A stretch of DNA of 64,000 nt from Bacteroides sp. (GTDB lineage: Bacteria; Bacteroidota; Bacteroidia; Bacteroidales; Bacteroidaceae): the NCBI GenBank assembly GCA_022648295.1, contig JALCME010000003.1:1-64000 (forward strand), given 5' to 3'. A program made the position numbers and the translations under genes. Of the stretch, positions 1 to 6,849 are shown piece by piece (the first letter of the stretch is position 1; every line of letters starts with the position of its first letter). The notes beneath the pieces were generated by a model. It did no database searches. It was not told the DNA's origin and worked only from the letters and a program-made list of their open reading frames with translations.

Positions 1-208
1 CAATCGGTCCGCCGCCACCAATACAGGCGATCGGTCCGCCGCCACCAATACAGGCGATCAGTCCGCCGCCACCAATACAGGCAATTGGTCCGCCGCCACC
101 AATACAGGCAATCGGTCCGCCGCCACCAATACAGGCAATTGGTCCGCCGCCACCAATACAGGCAATCGGTCCGCCGCCACCAATACAGGCGATCGGTCCG
201 CCGCCATA
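1..208 (+). repeat. 27-bp tandem repeat encoding a 9-residue repeat
   Basis: Seven full 27-bp units (1-189) and a partial eighth share an invariant core, gtccgccgccaccaatacag, and differ almost only in the preceding seven bases (cgatcgg, caatcgg, caattgg, cgatcag). Frame 2 is open and continuous with the downstream gene, giving S-A-A-T-N-T-G followed by a variable pair (DR, NR, NW or DQ). The array continues left of the window. It is not a CRISPR, because there are no unique spacers. Confidence 0.95.
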
Positions 209-418
209 GCGGAAGGAATGGAAAGCATAGCTATCGTAACAGGTAAAGAAAGTAAGGCTAAGGGTAAAATAGGATGCTGGTTGGTTTTAACAGAGCGCGG
301 CGATTGGAACGGAGAAACATATCCTATTAAGATGGTTAAGGCGTACAAGGTAGATGGTATAAAAATAAAGGAAGATACATTTTATCAATTAATTAACGGG
401 AAAATCAAAGAGGTATGA
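2..418 (+). CDS. Repeat-containing phage protein, DUF7666-like (5' partial)
   Basis: The reading frame is open from base 2, so the start lies outside the window. The N-terminal part seen here is a 9-residue repeat, SAATNTG plus two variable residues, followed by divergent repeats (SAAIAEG, SIAIVTG, SKAKG) and a small C-terminal domain ending about residue 138. The spacing of small residues and Gly resembles left-handed beta-roll repeats such as YadA head repeats; this structural idea is inference. Similar proteins with a DUF7666-like tail are common in phages, with unknown function. An internal ATG at 218 gives a 66-residue product, but the repeat is in the same frame with no stop, so a longer protein is favoured. 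The stop overlaps the next start (ATGA). Confidence 0.75.
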   Translation, partial: NRSAATNTGDRSAATNTGDQSAATNTGNWSAATNTGNRSAATNTGNWSAATNTGNRSAATNTGDRSAAIAEGMESIAIVTGKESKAKGKIGCWLVLTERGDWNGETYPIKMVKAYKVDGIKIKEDTFYQLINGKIKEV

Positions 419-744
419 AACAGACATTTAGCATACCAGAAGGGGTTAACAAGATCACTCTGGAAATAGACAGGGGAATGGCTATAATAACTATCGGAAA
501 AATGGAGCCATTGGAATTTGAAAGTGAGATAACCGGAGAATTGGAACAGAAGCCTATAGTAGGAAACTTATGTATCTTATGGAACGATGACGATAGGGAA
601 AATGCGATTATAGCAAAATTACAAGATTGGGAAAACGACGGTCAGGCGAAGGCTTATAAGGGTGCGAATAGATGGTATCACAATGCTATTCGTTTTCGTA
701 ATGGAGAACAGCTAGACGCGATACTAGGAAATGAAAGGGACTAA
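415..744 (+). CDS. Hypothetical phage protein, 109 aa
   Basis: This is an acidic soluble protein with no signal or membrane segment. The middle carries a W-N-D-D-D-R-E stretch followed by a W- and N-rich segment ending in NRWYHNAIRF, a pattern I have met in uncharacterised phage early proteins. It overlaps the previous stop by four bases and the next start by 14, so it is translated within the early operon. No function can be assigned. Confidence 0.7.
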   Translation: MKQTFSIPEGVNKITLEIDRGMAIITIGKMEPLEFESEITGELEQKPIVGNLCILWNDDDRENAIIAKLQDWENDGQAKAYKGANRWYHNAIRFRNGEQLDAILGNERD

Positions 745-1138
745 GTCAGAGCTAATCACAAGGCTTGATAATGTATTTAGCCTATATATAAGATTGCGCG
801 ATGCGTCTCCTAATGGTACTTTCCGATGTATTAGCTGCGGGCAAATAAAGTCGTTTGAGCAAGCAGATTGCGGGCATTATATAAGCCGTCAACACATGTC
901 CTTAAGATTCGATGAAAAGAACTGCAACGCGCAATGCAAGACCTGTAACGAATATCAAGACGGGAATATACAGAGGTATAGGATGGGACTAATAACCAAA
1001 TATGGAGAGGAAACGGTGGAATGGATGGAGTCGCAAAAGAATCAGATCAATAAGATTTCAGAGTCTGATCTAAGAGATAAGATCGCCTACTACAGAAAGG
1101 AAGTAAAGCGATTAGAGAAAGAAAAATCAATAAAATAA
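731..1138 (+). CDS. ninG: NinG/Rap-like recombination nuclease
   Basis: The protein (135 aa) matches the lambda NinG (Rap) family, structure-specific nucleases acting on branched recombination intermediates. Visible signatures are a C-I-S-C-G zinc knuckle near residue 33, then CGHYISRQH near residue 47, and a second CNAQCKTCN knuckle near residue 65, together an HNH-like zinc fold. The C-terminus is a charged coiled helix rich in Lys and Glu. It overlaps the preceding gene by 14 bases and lies among early genes, fitting a role in phage recombination or replication. Confidence 0.85.
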   Translation: MKGTKSELITRLDNVFSLYIRLRDASPNGTFRCISCGQIKSFEQADCGHYISRQHMSLRFDEKNCNAQCKTCNEYQDGNIQRYRMGLITKYGEETVEWMESQKNQINKISESDLRDKIAYYRKEVKRLEKEKSIK

Positions 1139-1143
1139 CAACT

Positions 1144-1359
1144 ATGGACTTATTCGGGAATGAAGATCGACAGGCACGCAACTATAGGCGTGATAGCTAC
1201 GGAAGATTTGCATCCGAGAAAGATGCGAAGTACGAAAAGGCACTCCGGGAGGCTGCGAAATATAAGCAGATGTATAGCGAGATGGCATCCCGTGTAAGGG
1301 GAATGGTTGATATTTTAAGAATGAAAGATGAATTAATACTAAAACTAAGATCAAAATGA
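1144..1359 (+). CDS. Small charged coiled-coil protein, 71 aa
   Basis: This short protein begins MDLFGNEDRQARNYRRDSYG and continues with heptad-like Lys/Glu/Ala-rich sequence predicted to be helical. It sits six bases after ninG and overlaps the next start by four bases, which supports real expression in the operon. The larger opposite-strand frame here (1142-1552, minus) has a hydrophobic low-information composition typical of a shadow. Function unknown. Confidence 0.65.
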   Translation: MDLFGNEDRQARNYRRDSYGRFASEKDAKYEKALREAAKYKQMYSEMASRVRGMVDILRMKDELILKLRSK

Positions 1360-2204
1360 AAACAAGAAAAAATGAAACCAGGTACGCTACGTTAGACCCT
1401 AAAAAGCTGCTTGGAAAATACATGGTTAACAGGGTACTGAAAAAATACACCGAAGATTTTATAGATTCGGATACAGGGAAAAAAGAATCAATAGAGAGAA
1501 GCGAAATTCTATTTGATCGGGGAACATTCATAGACAAGGATGTTCTTTCCAAGATTCAATTCTACATAAGTGCAGAAGAAATAACCGAAGAAATAGAAGT
1601 AAGTAACCAAAAGAGAATCGGCTATTACATAGCCTCTGAAATGGTTTACCCTCATATTTCCATTGTGGACATAGGAGGGAAGAAGTGTAAATTCCTGTTC
1701 TACGCAAAAAGCATAGAACAATCGATAGAGATGCTTAAGGATTACATAGAATTGAACTATGAAAAAGGCTTTTCTATCAAGTCGGTAAAAGAGTTTACGG
1801 AATGCGTAATTTTAATTGATAAGCTCAAAGAAATCAAATTAGGCCTAGACGCAGAATATCTGCAGAGCCATATAGAGTTTGAGGAATATGTCGAACGAAA
1901 GATAGAAGAAGCGGACGAAGAGCCAAAGCCGGACGAACGCAAATTCTATCAGATAGAAGCTAAAATACATGCCGATGGCATGGATACAACTTGGCCTTTC
2001 GTGATTAGGGCGGTGAATGTAGATCGCGCAATGATGCTAATCAACTTCTACTTAAATCAGAGAGAAAAAGAACATGCGGAAAAATGCAAGTCAGAGGGAA
2101 AGGAATACGCAGTCAGAGAATTTATAACGATGGTGGAGGAAGCCAAGCCCATCTCAATAGGTTGCTTCATTCCCCGCGAATTTTCAAAAGCTTATGAAGA
2201 CTGA
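1356..2204 (+). CDS. Hypothetical phage protein, 282 aa
   Basis: The protein is highly charged (Lys/Glu rich) and has no signal peptide or transmembrane segment. It seems to hold two related alpha/beta halves: each contains a Y-I-x-SE or F-Y-x-IEAK strand followed by a segment with a run of residues like SIEMLKDYIELNYEKG or RAMMLINFYLNQREKE. This apparent internal duplication is my reading and is not confirmed. It overlaps the genes on both sides. I do not recognise a family. Confidence 0.7.
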   Translation: MKTRKNETRYATLDPKKLLGKYMVNRVLKKYTEDFIDSDTGKKESIERSEILFDRGTFIDKDVLSKIQFYISAEEITEEIEVSNQKRIGYYIASEMVYPHISIVDIGGKKCKFLFYAKSIEQSIEMLKDYIELNYEKGFSIKSVKEFTECVILIDKLKEIKLGLDAEYLQSHIEFEEYVERKIEEADEEPKPDERKFYQIEAKIHADGMDTTWPFVIRAVNVDRAMMLINFYLNQREKEHAEKCKSEGKEYAVREFITMVEEAKPISIGCFIPREFSKAYED

Positions 2205-2346
2205 TTCTGTTAAGTGTATTAATTGTCGATGCGCCGGGGAACCGAAAGGGAAACCGGAAGTGATACGATGTAATGTGCTGGGAAGAATGTTTGTCGCTAA
2301 TGCTATAAGACGGTGTCATTATTACGAAAAAAAACATGTTCGATAA
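2194..2346 (+). CDS. Cys-rich mini-protein, 50 aa
   Basis: An ATG at 2194 opens a 50-residue frame with stop at 2344-2346, overlapping the preceding stop (2204) and the following start (2336). It carries Cys at residues 8, 11, 13, 26 and 41 (pattern KCINCRC, then RC and RRCHYYEK), a plausible zinc-binding knuckle. The overlap with both neighbours and the absence of any other gene in this gap support it. Such short Cys-rich proteins are frequent in Bacteroides phages; no function is known to me. Confidence 0.7.
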   Translation: MKTDSVKCINCRCAGEPKGKPEVIRCNVLGRMFVANAIRRCHYYEKKHVR

Positions 2347-3265
2347 GATGGTATTCTCTGCGAACATTCCAGATACAGACATCCGTCGAATTGCAGAAAG
2401 TAATCACCTGCAACGATGCACGGAAGGAATAGAGGAATATTGGCAGAGCACTCAATATGGAAACTTCGAAGGTATATACATAAGAATTAAGCGAGGAAAG
2501 CTAACGATCAAATGTAGCCTTCATAAAATCTTCTATAAGGCCGAATATGGAAAGCTGGATAATTCGAGACTGTTTACGCTTAACGATGCTTTAAGTATGA
2601 TAATTACTCTTTTTGAAATGCTTAAAGTAGATAGGAAGATAGTTAAGGTAACGTACTATGAAATAGGCCTCAACTTACCAGTTGAGGATGATCCTCTTTC
2701 CTATATAGAGATGATGGGATATATAGGAAGAGATAAAGAAAGGAAGATGTTTAATGATCCCAACTATGATGAAGATCGGCAGCATATAACAGAGAAGAAA
2801 AAGAACATAAAGAAAATCTTAAAAGCCTATGATAAAGGGCACGAGATGCGAACAAAGGGGAAGGAAGTAGAACAGAACATATTGAGGATAGAAACAATCT
2901 ATAGAAGACAATCTATTCCGCTTCTTAGTCTGACATCGCATGATTACTTAGTTAAGGTAACGAATCGCTTTTATAGAGATTGGATAACCGTAGATTTCCC
3001 AAAGAGGATAATACCGGATAAGGGAATGAAATCAAGTCAGATAACAATGGCTGTCAACCTTATGAATATAGGAAGGGAGGGATACTATAAGGCTAACAAA
3101 CTAGCCTATAAGAACAGAGAGATAACAAAAAAGCAATGGGAGACCATTAGAGTATTCATTCATTCATGGGACACAATCAAGGAGAGATTCCGATTTGTCC
3201 CCGGAGAGAAGGAAACGGATTACAGGAAATCACTAAGCGAGATATACCAATTAGCAACATTCTAA
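2336..3265 (+). CDS. Candidate phage replication initiator, gpII/X (Phage_CRI) type
   Basis: The 309-residue protein recalls replication initiators of filamentous phages (M13 gpII; Phage_CRI/Phage_X families). Points of similarity are an early segment IRIKRGKLTIKCSLHKIFY followed by a hydrophobic helix, then YYEIGLNLP, a central KAYDKGHEM element and NILRIETIYRR, which correspond in order to the gpII blocks around VEIKASPAK, ISRIDATFS, VAYLKHVEL and LVRFEARIK. A hairpin cluster follows directly downstream, where a nicking origin could lie. Known family members nick the plus strand for rolling-circle replication. The match is from memory and remote; a Tyr nucleophile cannot be pinpointed. It could also be another nucleotidyltransferase-fold phage protein. 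Confidence 0.5.
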   Translation: MFDKMVFSANIPDTDIRRIAESNHLQRCTEGIEEYWQSTQYGNFEGIYIRIKRGKLTIKCSLHKIFYKAEYGKLDNSRLFTLNDALSMIITLFEMLKVDRKIVKVTYYEIGLNLPVEDDPLSYIEMMGYIGRDKERKMFNDPNYDEDRQHITEKKKNIKKILKAYDKGHEMRTKGKEVEQNILRIETIYRRQSIPLLSLTSHDYLVKVTNRFYRDWITVDFPKRIIPDKGMKSSQITMAVNLMNIGREGYYKANKLAYKNREITKKQWETIRVFIHSWDTIKERFRFVPGEKETDYRKSLSEIYQLATF

Positions 3266-3270
3266 AAAGA

Positions 3271-3284
3271 GCACCATATGGTGC
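3271..3284. promoter_or_regulatory. 14-bp perfect palindrome
   Basis: GCACCATATGGTGC lies seven bases after the replication-protein stop. It has no T tract, so it is not an obvious terminator and may be a protein binding site or part of an origin. Confidence 0.5.
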
Positions 3285-3402
3285 CAAATGTAAATGCGTA
3301 AAATTCAATAACTTATGTATAAAAACAGTTCAATTTTAAGCGATAACGGGCGTTTTGGGCGCTTTATATATAGCCTTAAAGAACAGGGTAACTTGTCCTA
3401 TA

Positions 3403-3442
3403 CAGCCCGGAGGGCTGCTGGTGCAACCAGCATAAGGGGCTG
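3403..3442. other. Hairpin cluster, candidate replication origin or terminator
   Basis: Two adjacent stems occur: CAGCCC-gga-GGGCTG (3403-3417) and GCTGGT-gca-ACCAGC (3417-3431), followed by GGGGCTGTTTT (3436-3446). The first arm can also pair with the last GGGCTG, so alternative folds are possible. The position just downstream of the candidate gpII-type initiator suits a rolling-circle origin, but a terminator or 5' UTR structure for the next gene (3466) is equally possible. Confidence 0.4.
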
Positions 3443-3465
3443 TTTTAATTATAACTAAAAATTAT

Positions 3466-3738
3466 ATGGGAGAAGTAGAAGGAAAAATAATAGCAGAACT
3501 GCCAGCTAAGAGGGGGACTCTTAAAAATGGTAAGGATTGGGAGAAAAGAGAATATCTCCTGGAAACATCAAGTATGCTACATACAAGGATGAAATTCTCA
3601 ATGTTTAGCTTCGATGGAGCAATAGAAGACACTCCAGAGATAGGGGAAAGGCTAAGGGTTAAATTTGAAGTAGAAGCCAGACAATACAAAGAGAACTGGT
3701 ATAATGAAGTAAAGGCTGTGCAGATAGAAAGGTTATGA
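3466..3738 (+). CDS. DUF3127 OB-fold-like protein
   Basis: This 90-residue protein matches the DUF3127 family of Bacteroidetes and their phages, thought to be an OB-fold related to single-strand DNA-binding proteins. The recognisable frame is MGEVEGKIIAELPAKRG, then a central M-K-F-S-M-F-S strand, GERLRVKFEVEARQYKE and a final W-Y-N-E-V-K-A strand. Its place between the candidate replication initiator and a DNA methyltransferase fits a role in phage DNA handling. The stop overlaps the next start by four bases. Confidence 0.8.
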   Translation: MGEVEGKIIAELPAKRGTLKNGKDWEKREYLLETSSMLHTRMKFSMFSFDGAIEDTPEIGERLRVKFEVEARQYKENWYNEVKAVQIERL

Positions 3739-4421
3739 ATCCTATAAGTGAGACACATAATTGCGATTGTATGGAATATATGAGAACTATTCCATCTAAG
3801 TTCTTTGATTTAGCTGTAGTAGACCCTCCTTCTGGCATCAATGCTCCAAATATGAAAATGGGGGAACATGGAAAGTATGAGAGCACAGCTACAAAATTGA
3901 AAAAAGGAAGGCTAAATCAAGGTGCTGGAAAGCTCAAAGACCGGGCTATACAAATGCTTCCGGTTGAATGGGACTATGCTCCACCGGCCAAAGAGTATTT
4001 TGATGAATTATTTAGAGTAAGCAAGAATCAAATAATTTGGGGAGGTAATTACTTCAATCTTCCACCTACTCGTGGTATTATTTGCTGGGATAAAATGCAA
4101 CCTTGGGAAAACTTCTCTCAAATAGAACTTGCATGGACATCTTTTGATTGTCCGGCTAAGATGGTGAGAATATCCACAACCGGCGGTGCGAACAAAGAGA
4201 AGAAGATTCATCCAACACAGAAACCTACTCGCCTTTTAGAGCGATTACTTGCTCTTGTAACCAAAGAAGGAACTACGATTTTAGACCCCTTTAGCGGTAG
4301 TGCATCCACTGCAATTGCATGCCTTAATACTAATCGAAACTATATAGGATTTGAAATAGATAAAGAGTATTATGATAAAAGTATAGAAAGGATAAAAAAG
4401 CAAGAGCCTAGATTATTTTAA
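3735..4421 (+). CDS. Beta-class DNA methyltransferase with DPPS motif
   Basis: The protein (228 aa) belongs to the N6_N4_Mtase family. The catalytic motif IV region VVDPPSGI (residues 28-35) comes before the SAM-binding motif DPFSGSAST (residues 184-192), the order of beta-class enzymes, and KIHPTQKP (about 160) is the usual motif X region. Active adenine methylases normally have DPPY; here residue 33 is Ser (codon tct at 3831), one transversion from Tyr. The enzyme may be inactive or altered. No restriction partner is nearby, so it would be an orphan methylase, perhaps protecting phage DNA from host restriction. Confidence 0.85.
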   Translation: MNPISETHNCDCMEYMRTIPSKFFDLAVVDPPSGINAPNMKMGEHGKYESTATKLKKGRLNQGAGKLKDRAIQMLPVEWDYAPPAKEYFDELFRVSKNQIIWGGNYFNLPPTRGIICWDKMQPWENFSQIELAWTSFDCPAKMVRISTTGGANKEKKIHPTQKPTRLLERLLALVTKEGTTILDPFSGSASTAIACLNTNRNYIGFEIDKEYYDKSIERIKKQEPRLF

Positions 4422-4463
4422 GTCAAGTTCAAAAACAATTATTTACCACATAAATAAAGAGTT

Positions 4464-4631
4464 ATGAAAACACTATTAATCGCATTACTAGCAATGATTG
4501 TATGCTCATGTTCTAATTTGCATGAGCCGGAAATAACAACTAAGGAGGTAAAGCCCTATGAGCACGATAAGGATTTAATGGACTCGATAAACAATAGACA
4601 CTTAACATTTAGGGATTATGGAAAAGAATGA
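4464..4631 (+). CDS. Small phage lipoprotein, 55 aa
   Basis: ATG at 4464 opens a 55-residue frame that ends at 4631, overlapping the next gene by 14 bases. The start MKTLLIALLAMIVCSCSN is a textbook lipoprotein signal with Cys at positions 14 and 16; C16 (V-C-S-C) is the likelier lipidation site. The rest is about 39 polar residues with EP-EITTKEVKPYEHDKDLMD. Small prophage lipoproteins include superinfection-exclusion proteins (such as T5 Llp and phi80 Cor); that role is inference here. It lies 42 bases after the methyltransferase. Confidence 0.7.
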   Translation: MKTLLIALLAMIVCSCSNLHEPEITTKEVKPYEHDKDLMDSINNRHLTFRDYGKE

Positions 4632-4839
4632 AGATTACCTAAGAGAAGAGAAGGCCGATACAAGGGTAAATCACCCGAAGGTAGAGCAACTAATGAGGGC
4701 ACAGAGGGAGAAAGAGAAGGGAATGAGAATGCTACGAATTAATCCTACTACAGCGATACTCGTACCGCCTGAAAAGAATAAAGCAGAATATGCAGTGAAG
4801 TACAGGGAGCAAATAGAAAGAAGAAATGGAGCCGATTAA
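4618..4839 (+). CDS. Hypothetical phage protein, 73 aa
   Basis: A short charged helical protein (Lys/Glu/Arg rich, with a LRINPTTAILVPPEKNKAEY strand-turn in the middle). It overlaps both the lipoprotein gene and the next frame, so it is probably translationally coupled. No family recognised. Confidence 0.6.
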   Translation: MEKNEDYLREEKADTRVNHPKVEQLMRAQREKEKGMRMLRINPTTAILVPPEKNKAEYAVKYREQIERRNGAD

Positions 4840-5068
4840 CTATCTGATTCAGGTGGATAATTTCAATATAAATGAGTTTATATTTTATTGGAATTATTGT
4901 AACCAACCAATGTCATTACTGCTAATGAAGCCTAATACTATAGGATTAACAGCTATAAAGGTAACGGTCAGAACGCAGGAAGATGCGGATTTCATAGTAA
5001 AAATCAAACAGCGGATCGGCTGTAAAATATACGAGTATGACGAAAACTTACAAATTAAAAAGAATTAA
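4826..5068 (+). CDS. Hypothetical phage protein, 80 aa
   Basis: A small protein with an alternating hydrophobic pattern (FNINEFIFYWNYCNQPM, then LTAIKVTVRTQEDADFIVKI) suggesting an alpha/beta fold. It overlaps the previous gene by 14 bases and the next mini-gene by 32. No known family recognised. Confidence 0.6.
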   Translation: MEPINYLIQVDNFNINEFIFYWNYCNQPMSLLLMKPNTIGLTAIKVTVRTQEDADFIVKIKQRIGCKIYEYDENLQIKKN

Positions 5069-5183
5069 AGATGCTGGGTATAACATAATTCAGAAGGGAA
5101 GGTATATCATAGCATCAGGGAAAAGAGGGTCGCTGGTAGGCTCTATTTCATCGGTATATAGAGATATTTTCGGGTATTATTAG
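5037..5183 (+). CDS. Basic mini-protein, 48 aa
   Basis: ATG at 5037 opens a frame of 48 codons ending in TAG at 5181. The product begins MTKTYKLKRIKDAGYNIIQK and is strongly basic with GRYIIASGKRGS and ending DIFGYY, a small beta-rich protein. It is overlapped by the upstream gene and followed at 5185 by the DUF4406 start, so the frame fills an otherwise empty gap. Function unknown. Confidence 0.55.
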   Translation: MTKTYKLKRIKDAGYNIIQKGRYIIASGKRGSLVGSISSVYRDIFGYY

Positions 5184-5184
5184 C

Positions 5185-5504
5185 ATGAAAGTATATATAA
5201 GTCTACCTATTACGGGAATAGATGCGTTAGAAGTCAGGAAAAACACCGATAACGCAAAGAAAAAGCTAAAGGAGATGAGCCACGAGCCTATAAGTCCCTT
5301 GATATAACACCAGATCAGGAAATGCCATACGCTTATTACATGGGAGTAGATATAATGGCTCTATTGGAAAGCGATGCAGTAATGTTTCTTCCAGGATGGG
5401 AAAAGTCAAAAGGCTGTATGCTGGAATTTCAGGCAGCTATCATTTACGGAAAAGAAATAATGTTTAGCCATGAAGCAAAAAAGAGTAGATACGAGGTTGG
5501 ATGA
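5185..5504 (+). pseudogene. DUF4406 nucleoside-deoxyribosyltransferase-like gene, frameshifted
   Basis: The first frame (5185-5307) starts MKVYISLPITG, the hallmark N-terminus of DUF4406, and continues to HEPISPL before a premature stop. The second half, YAYYMGVDIMALLESDAVMF followed by LPGWEKSKGC and an L-E-x-Q-A-A helix, is in the -1 frame (to 5504). Reading shifts between ccc (5296-5298) and ctt gat; restoring one base there yields a continuous family member of about 95 residues. DUF4406 resembles the 2'-deoxyribosyltransferase fold and occurs widely in phages. The sequence is not a canonical slippery heptamer, so mutation or sequencing error is favoured over programmed frameshifting. Confidence 0.85.
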
Positions 5505-6111
5505 ATGGACCTATGAGCAAATTGAGAAGATATGTGAACTAACAGGGGCTAACCGCTCGTCGGTTGTAAGAACCATGTGTTTGCAGTTTTTAAATAATAA
5601 GTCAACGAAAGTAAATGATATACAAGAATTAGTTAAGAATACTAAAAATAGAAAAGAAATTTTAGTCAGGATACCGGAAGAGCTAAAGAAAAAGATCGAC
5701 CAGATAGCAGGAGCGAAGGGAACGACGGTATCGAAACTAATTCGTGATATTCTCTACTCAACGATACAGAGCATAGAAGGGGATGAATACTATTACGATA
5801 ATTCACATAAAAAAAGAGCATCGAATAAAAAGTACAACACGCGAATTATCAAGATGATATCGGATAACTACGATAGAATAAAAAGAGAAATCATTCAGAA
5901 CTATGTCTATGTAGAAGATGTATTCCAGGACACAGTTCTCTACTTAACATCGGATAAGGATGCAATGCCGGTAAAGACTAAGGGAGAACTAATAAGTCTA
6001 TTTAAACGGAGATATAACATGTTAATGTATAAATCAAAGCAAGAAAAAAAAGAAAGGAGGGAAATGCCTTATGCCGACTATTTACAAGCCAAAGAAACAA
6101 CAGAAGAATAG
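5470..6111 (+). CDS. Double ribbon-helix-helix protein with sigma-region-2-like C-terminus
   Basis: Residues 3-42 (KRVDTRLDEWTYEQIEKI, then TGANRSSVVRTMC) and 57-95 (KEILVRIPEELKKKIDQIA, then GTTVSKLIRDIL) are two ribbon-helix-helix DNA-binding units in tandem. The C-terminal half (about 115-200) has ISDNYDRIKREI, then VYVEDVFQDTVLYL, which resembles sigma-70 region 2 (compare E-D-V-x-Q-D-T-F-L), followed by a basic tail. A fusion of these is unusual and suggests a phage transcription regulator, perhaps switching on the late genes that start at 8926. It overlaps the HNH gene by 41 bases. Confidence 0.65.
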   Translation: MKQKRVDTRLDEWTYEQIEKICELTGANRSSVVRTMCLQFLNNKSTKVNDIQELVKNTKNRKEILVRIPEELKKKIDQIAGAKGTTVSKLIRDILYSTIQSIEGDEYYYDNSHKKRASNKKYNTRIIKMISDNYDRIKREIIQNYVYVEDVFQDTVLYLTSDKDAMPVKTKGELISLFKRRYNMLMYKSKQEKKERREMPYADYLQAKETTEE

Positions 6112-6370
6112 AAGCCTTATCGACGAACAGCGTAAAAAGGTCTATATGTCGGAAAGATGGAGGCGTTTGAGAGCGTATAAATTCTCTTGCAATCCATTAT
6201 GCGAGATGTGCGAAAAAGAAGGTAAGGTAACCCCAGCAGAGGATATACATCACATAGTGTCATTTATGAGTACGGATGATGTGTACAGGAGAAAAGAGTT
6301 AGCTTATGATTTTAATAATCTAATGTCGCTTTGCAAAAAGTGCCACCAAAAAATACACAATAAATTATGA
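6071..6370 (+). CDS. HNH endonuclease
   Basis: The 99-residue protein has the full HNH signature: CNPLCEMC (about residue 40), DIHHIVSF (about 58), NNLMSLCKKCHQKIH at the C-terminus. Small HNH proteins encoded near terminase genes take part in DNA packaging in HK97-like phages with cohesive ends; here terminase lies 2.5 kb downstream, so that role is inference. It overlaps the genes on both sides. Confidence 0.88.
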   Translation: MPTIYKPKKQQKNRSLIDEQRKKVYMSERWRRLRAYKFSCNPLCEMCEKEGKVTPAEDIHHIVSFMSTDDVYRRKELAYDFNNLMSLCKKCHQKIHNKL

Positions 6371-6849
6371 AACCAGAAGAATTAATTAAAAACAATGCCC
6401 TAACTGACATATCAGTTAGTAATGGGCAAAAAGTAGTGCCTTTAGAGATTGCATTAACAGCAATCAATATGACCAGAATGGAAACGCCTAAAATGGCTCA
6501 AAAAGTTATTGAAGAGCGTAAAAGGCAGATAGAAGTAGAGAAATTCAGCCTTGAAAAAGATGCAGAATACTATAAGAACGGAGAGCTAGCACAGGCAGCT
6601 GCGGCTTATGCTGTTCCATTTATGTTGCGTAAGATACTTCTTTTTCATGCCGGGGGTGTATTACAAATGGTTAGTTCGCTTTGGCCATATACTTGGGATT
6701 GGAAGATGTGGAAACCGGCTAAAACAAACTCTGTGAAAGAAAGAATAAGAGAGCTTGAAAAAGCTGGAGCCTTGATATTGGCCGAAATGGAGAGATTACA
6801 AGGGATGTCTGATAAATACATTGATATAGATAGGGAGAAAAAGAAATGA
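6367..6849 (+). CDS. Conserved phage protein with WPYTWDWK motif
   Basis: The 160-residue protein has an N-terminal helix (ERKRQIEVEKFSLEKDAEYY), an Ala-rich helix AQAAAAYAVPF, then SSLWPYTWDWKMWKP, and finishes with RIRELEKAGALILAEMERLQ. This WPW-x-W...R-x-L-x-K-A-G-A-L-I-x-A-E-I-x-R layout is common to an uncharacterised family found in many phages and prophages. It overlaps the HNH gene and the next gene by four bases each. Function unknown. Confidence 0.7.
   Translation: MKPEELIKNNALTDISVSNGQKVVPLEIALTAINMTRMETPKMAQKVIEERKRQIEVEKFSLEKDAEYYKNGELAQAAAAYAVPFMLRKILLFHAGGVLQMVSSLWPYTWDWKMWKPAKTNSVKERIRELEKAGALILAEMERLQGMSDKYIDIDREKKK

Noticed and set aside
1..208. Possible CRISPR array
   Set aside because: The 27-bp units are contiguous with no unique spacers and encode a protein repeat in an open frame.
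58..348. Minus-strand frame of 96 aa with repeated VLVAADRLP
   Set aside because: It is the antisense of the 27-bp repeat; the plus frame continues into a clear gene, so this is a shadow.
1142..1552. Minus-strand frame of 136 aa
   Set aside because: It overlaps two plus-strand early genes that are supported by tight overlaps, and it has hydrophobic noise-like composition.
5290..5305. Programmed -1 frameshift in the DUF4406 gene
   Set aside because: The site agt ccc ttg has no X-XXY-YYZ heptamer and no downstream stem was seen, so mutation or error is more likely.
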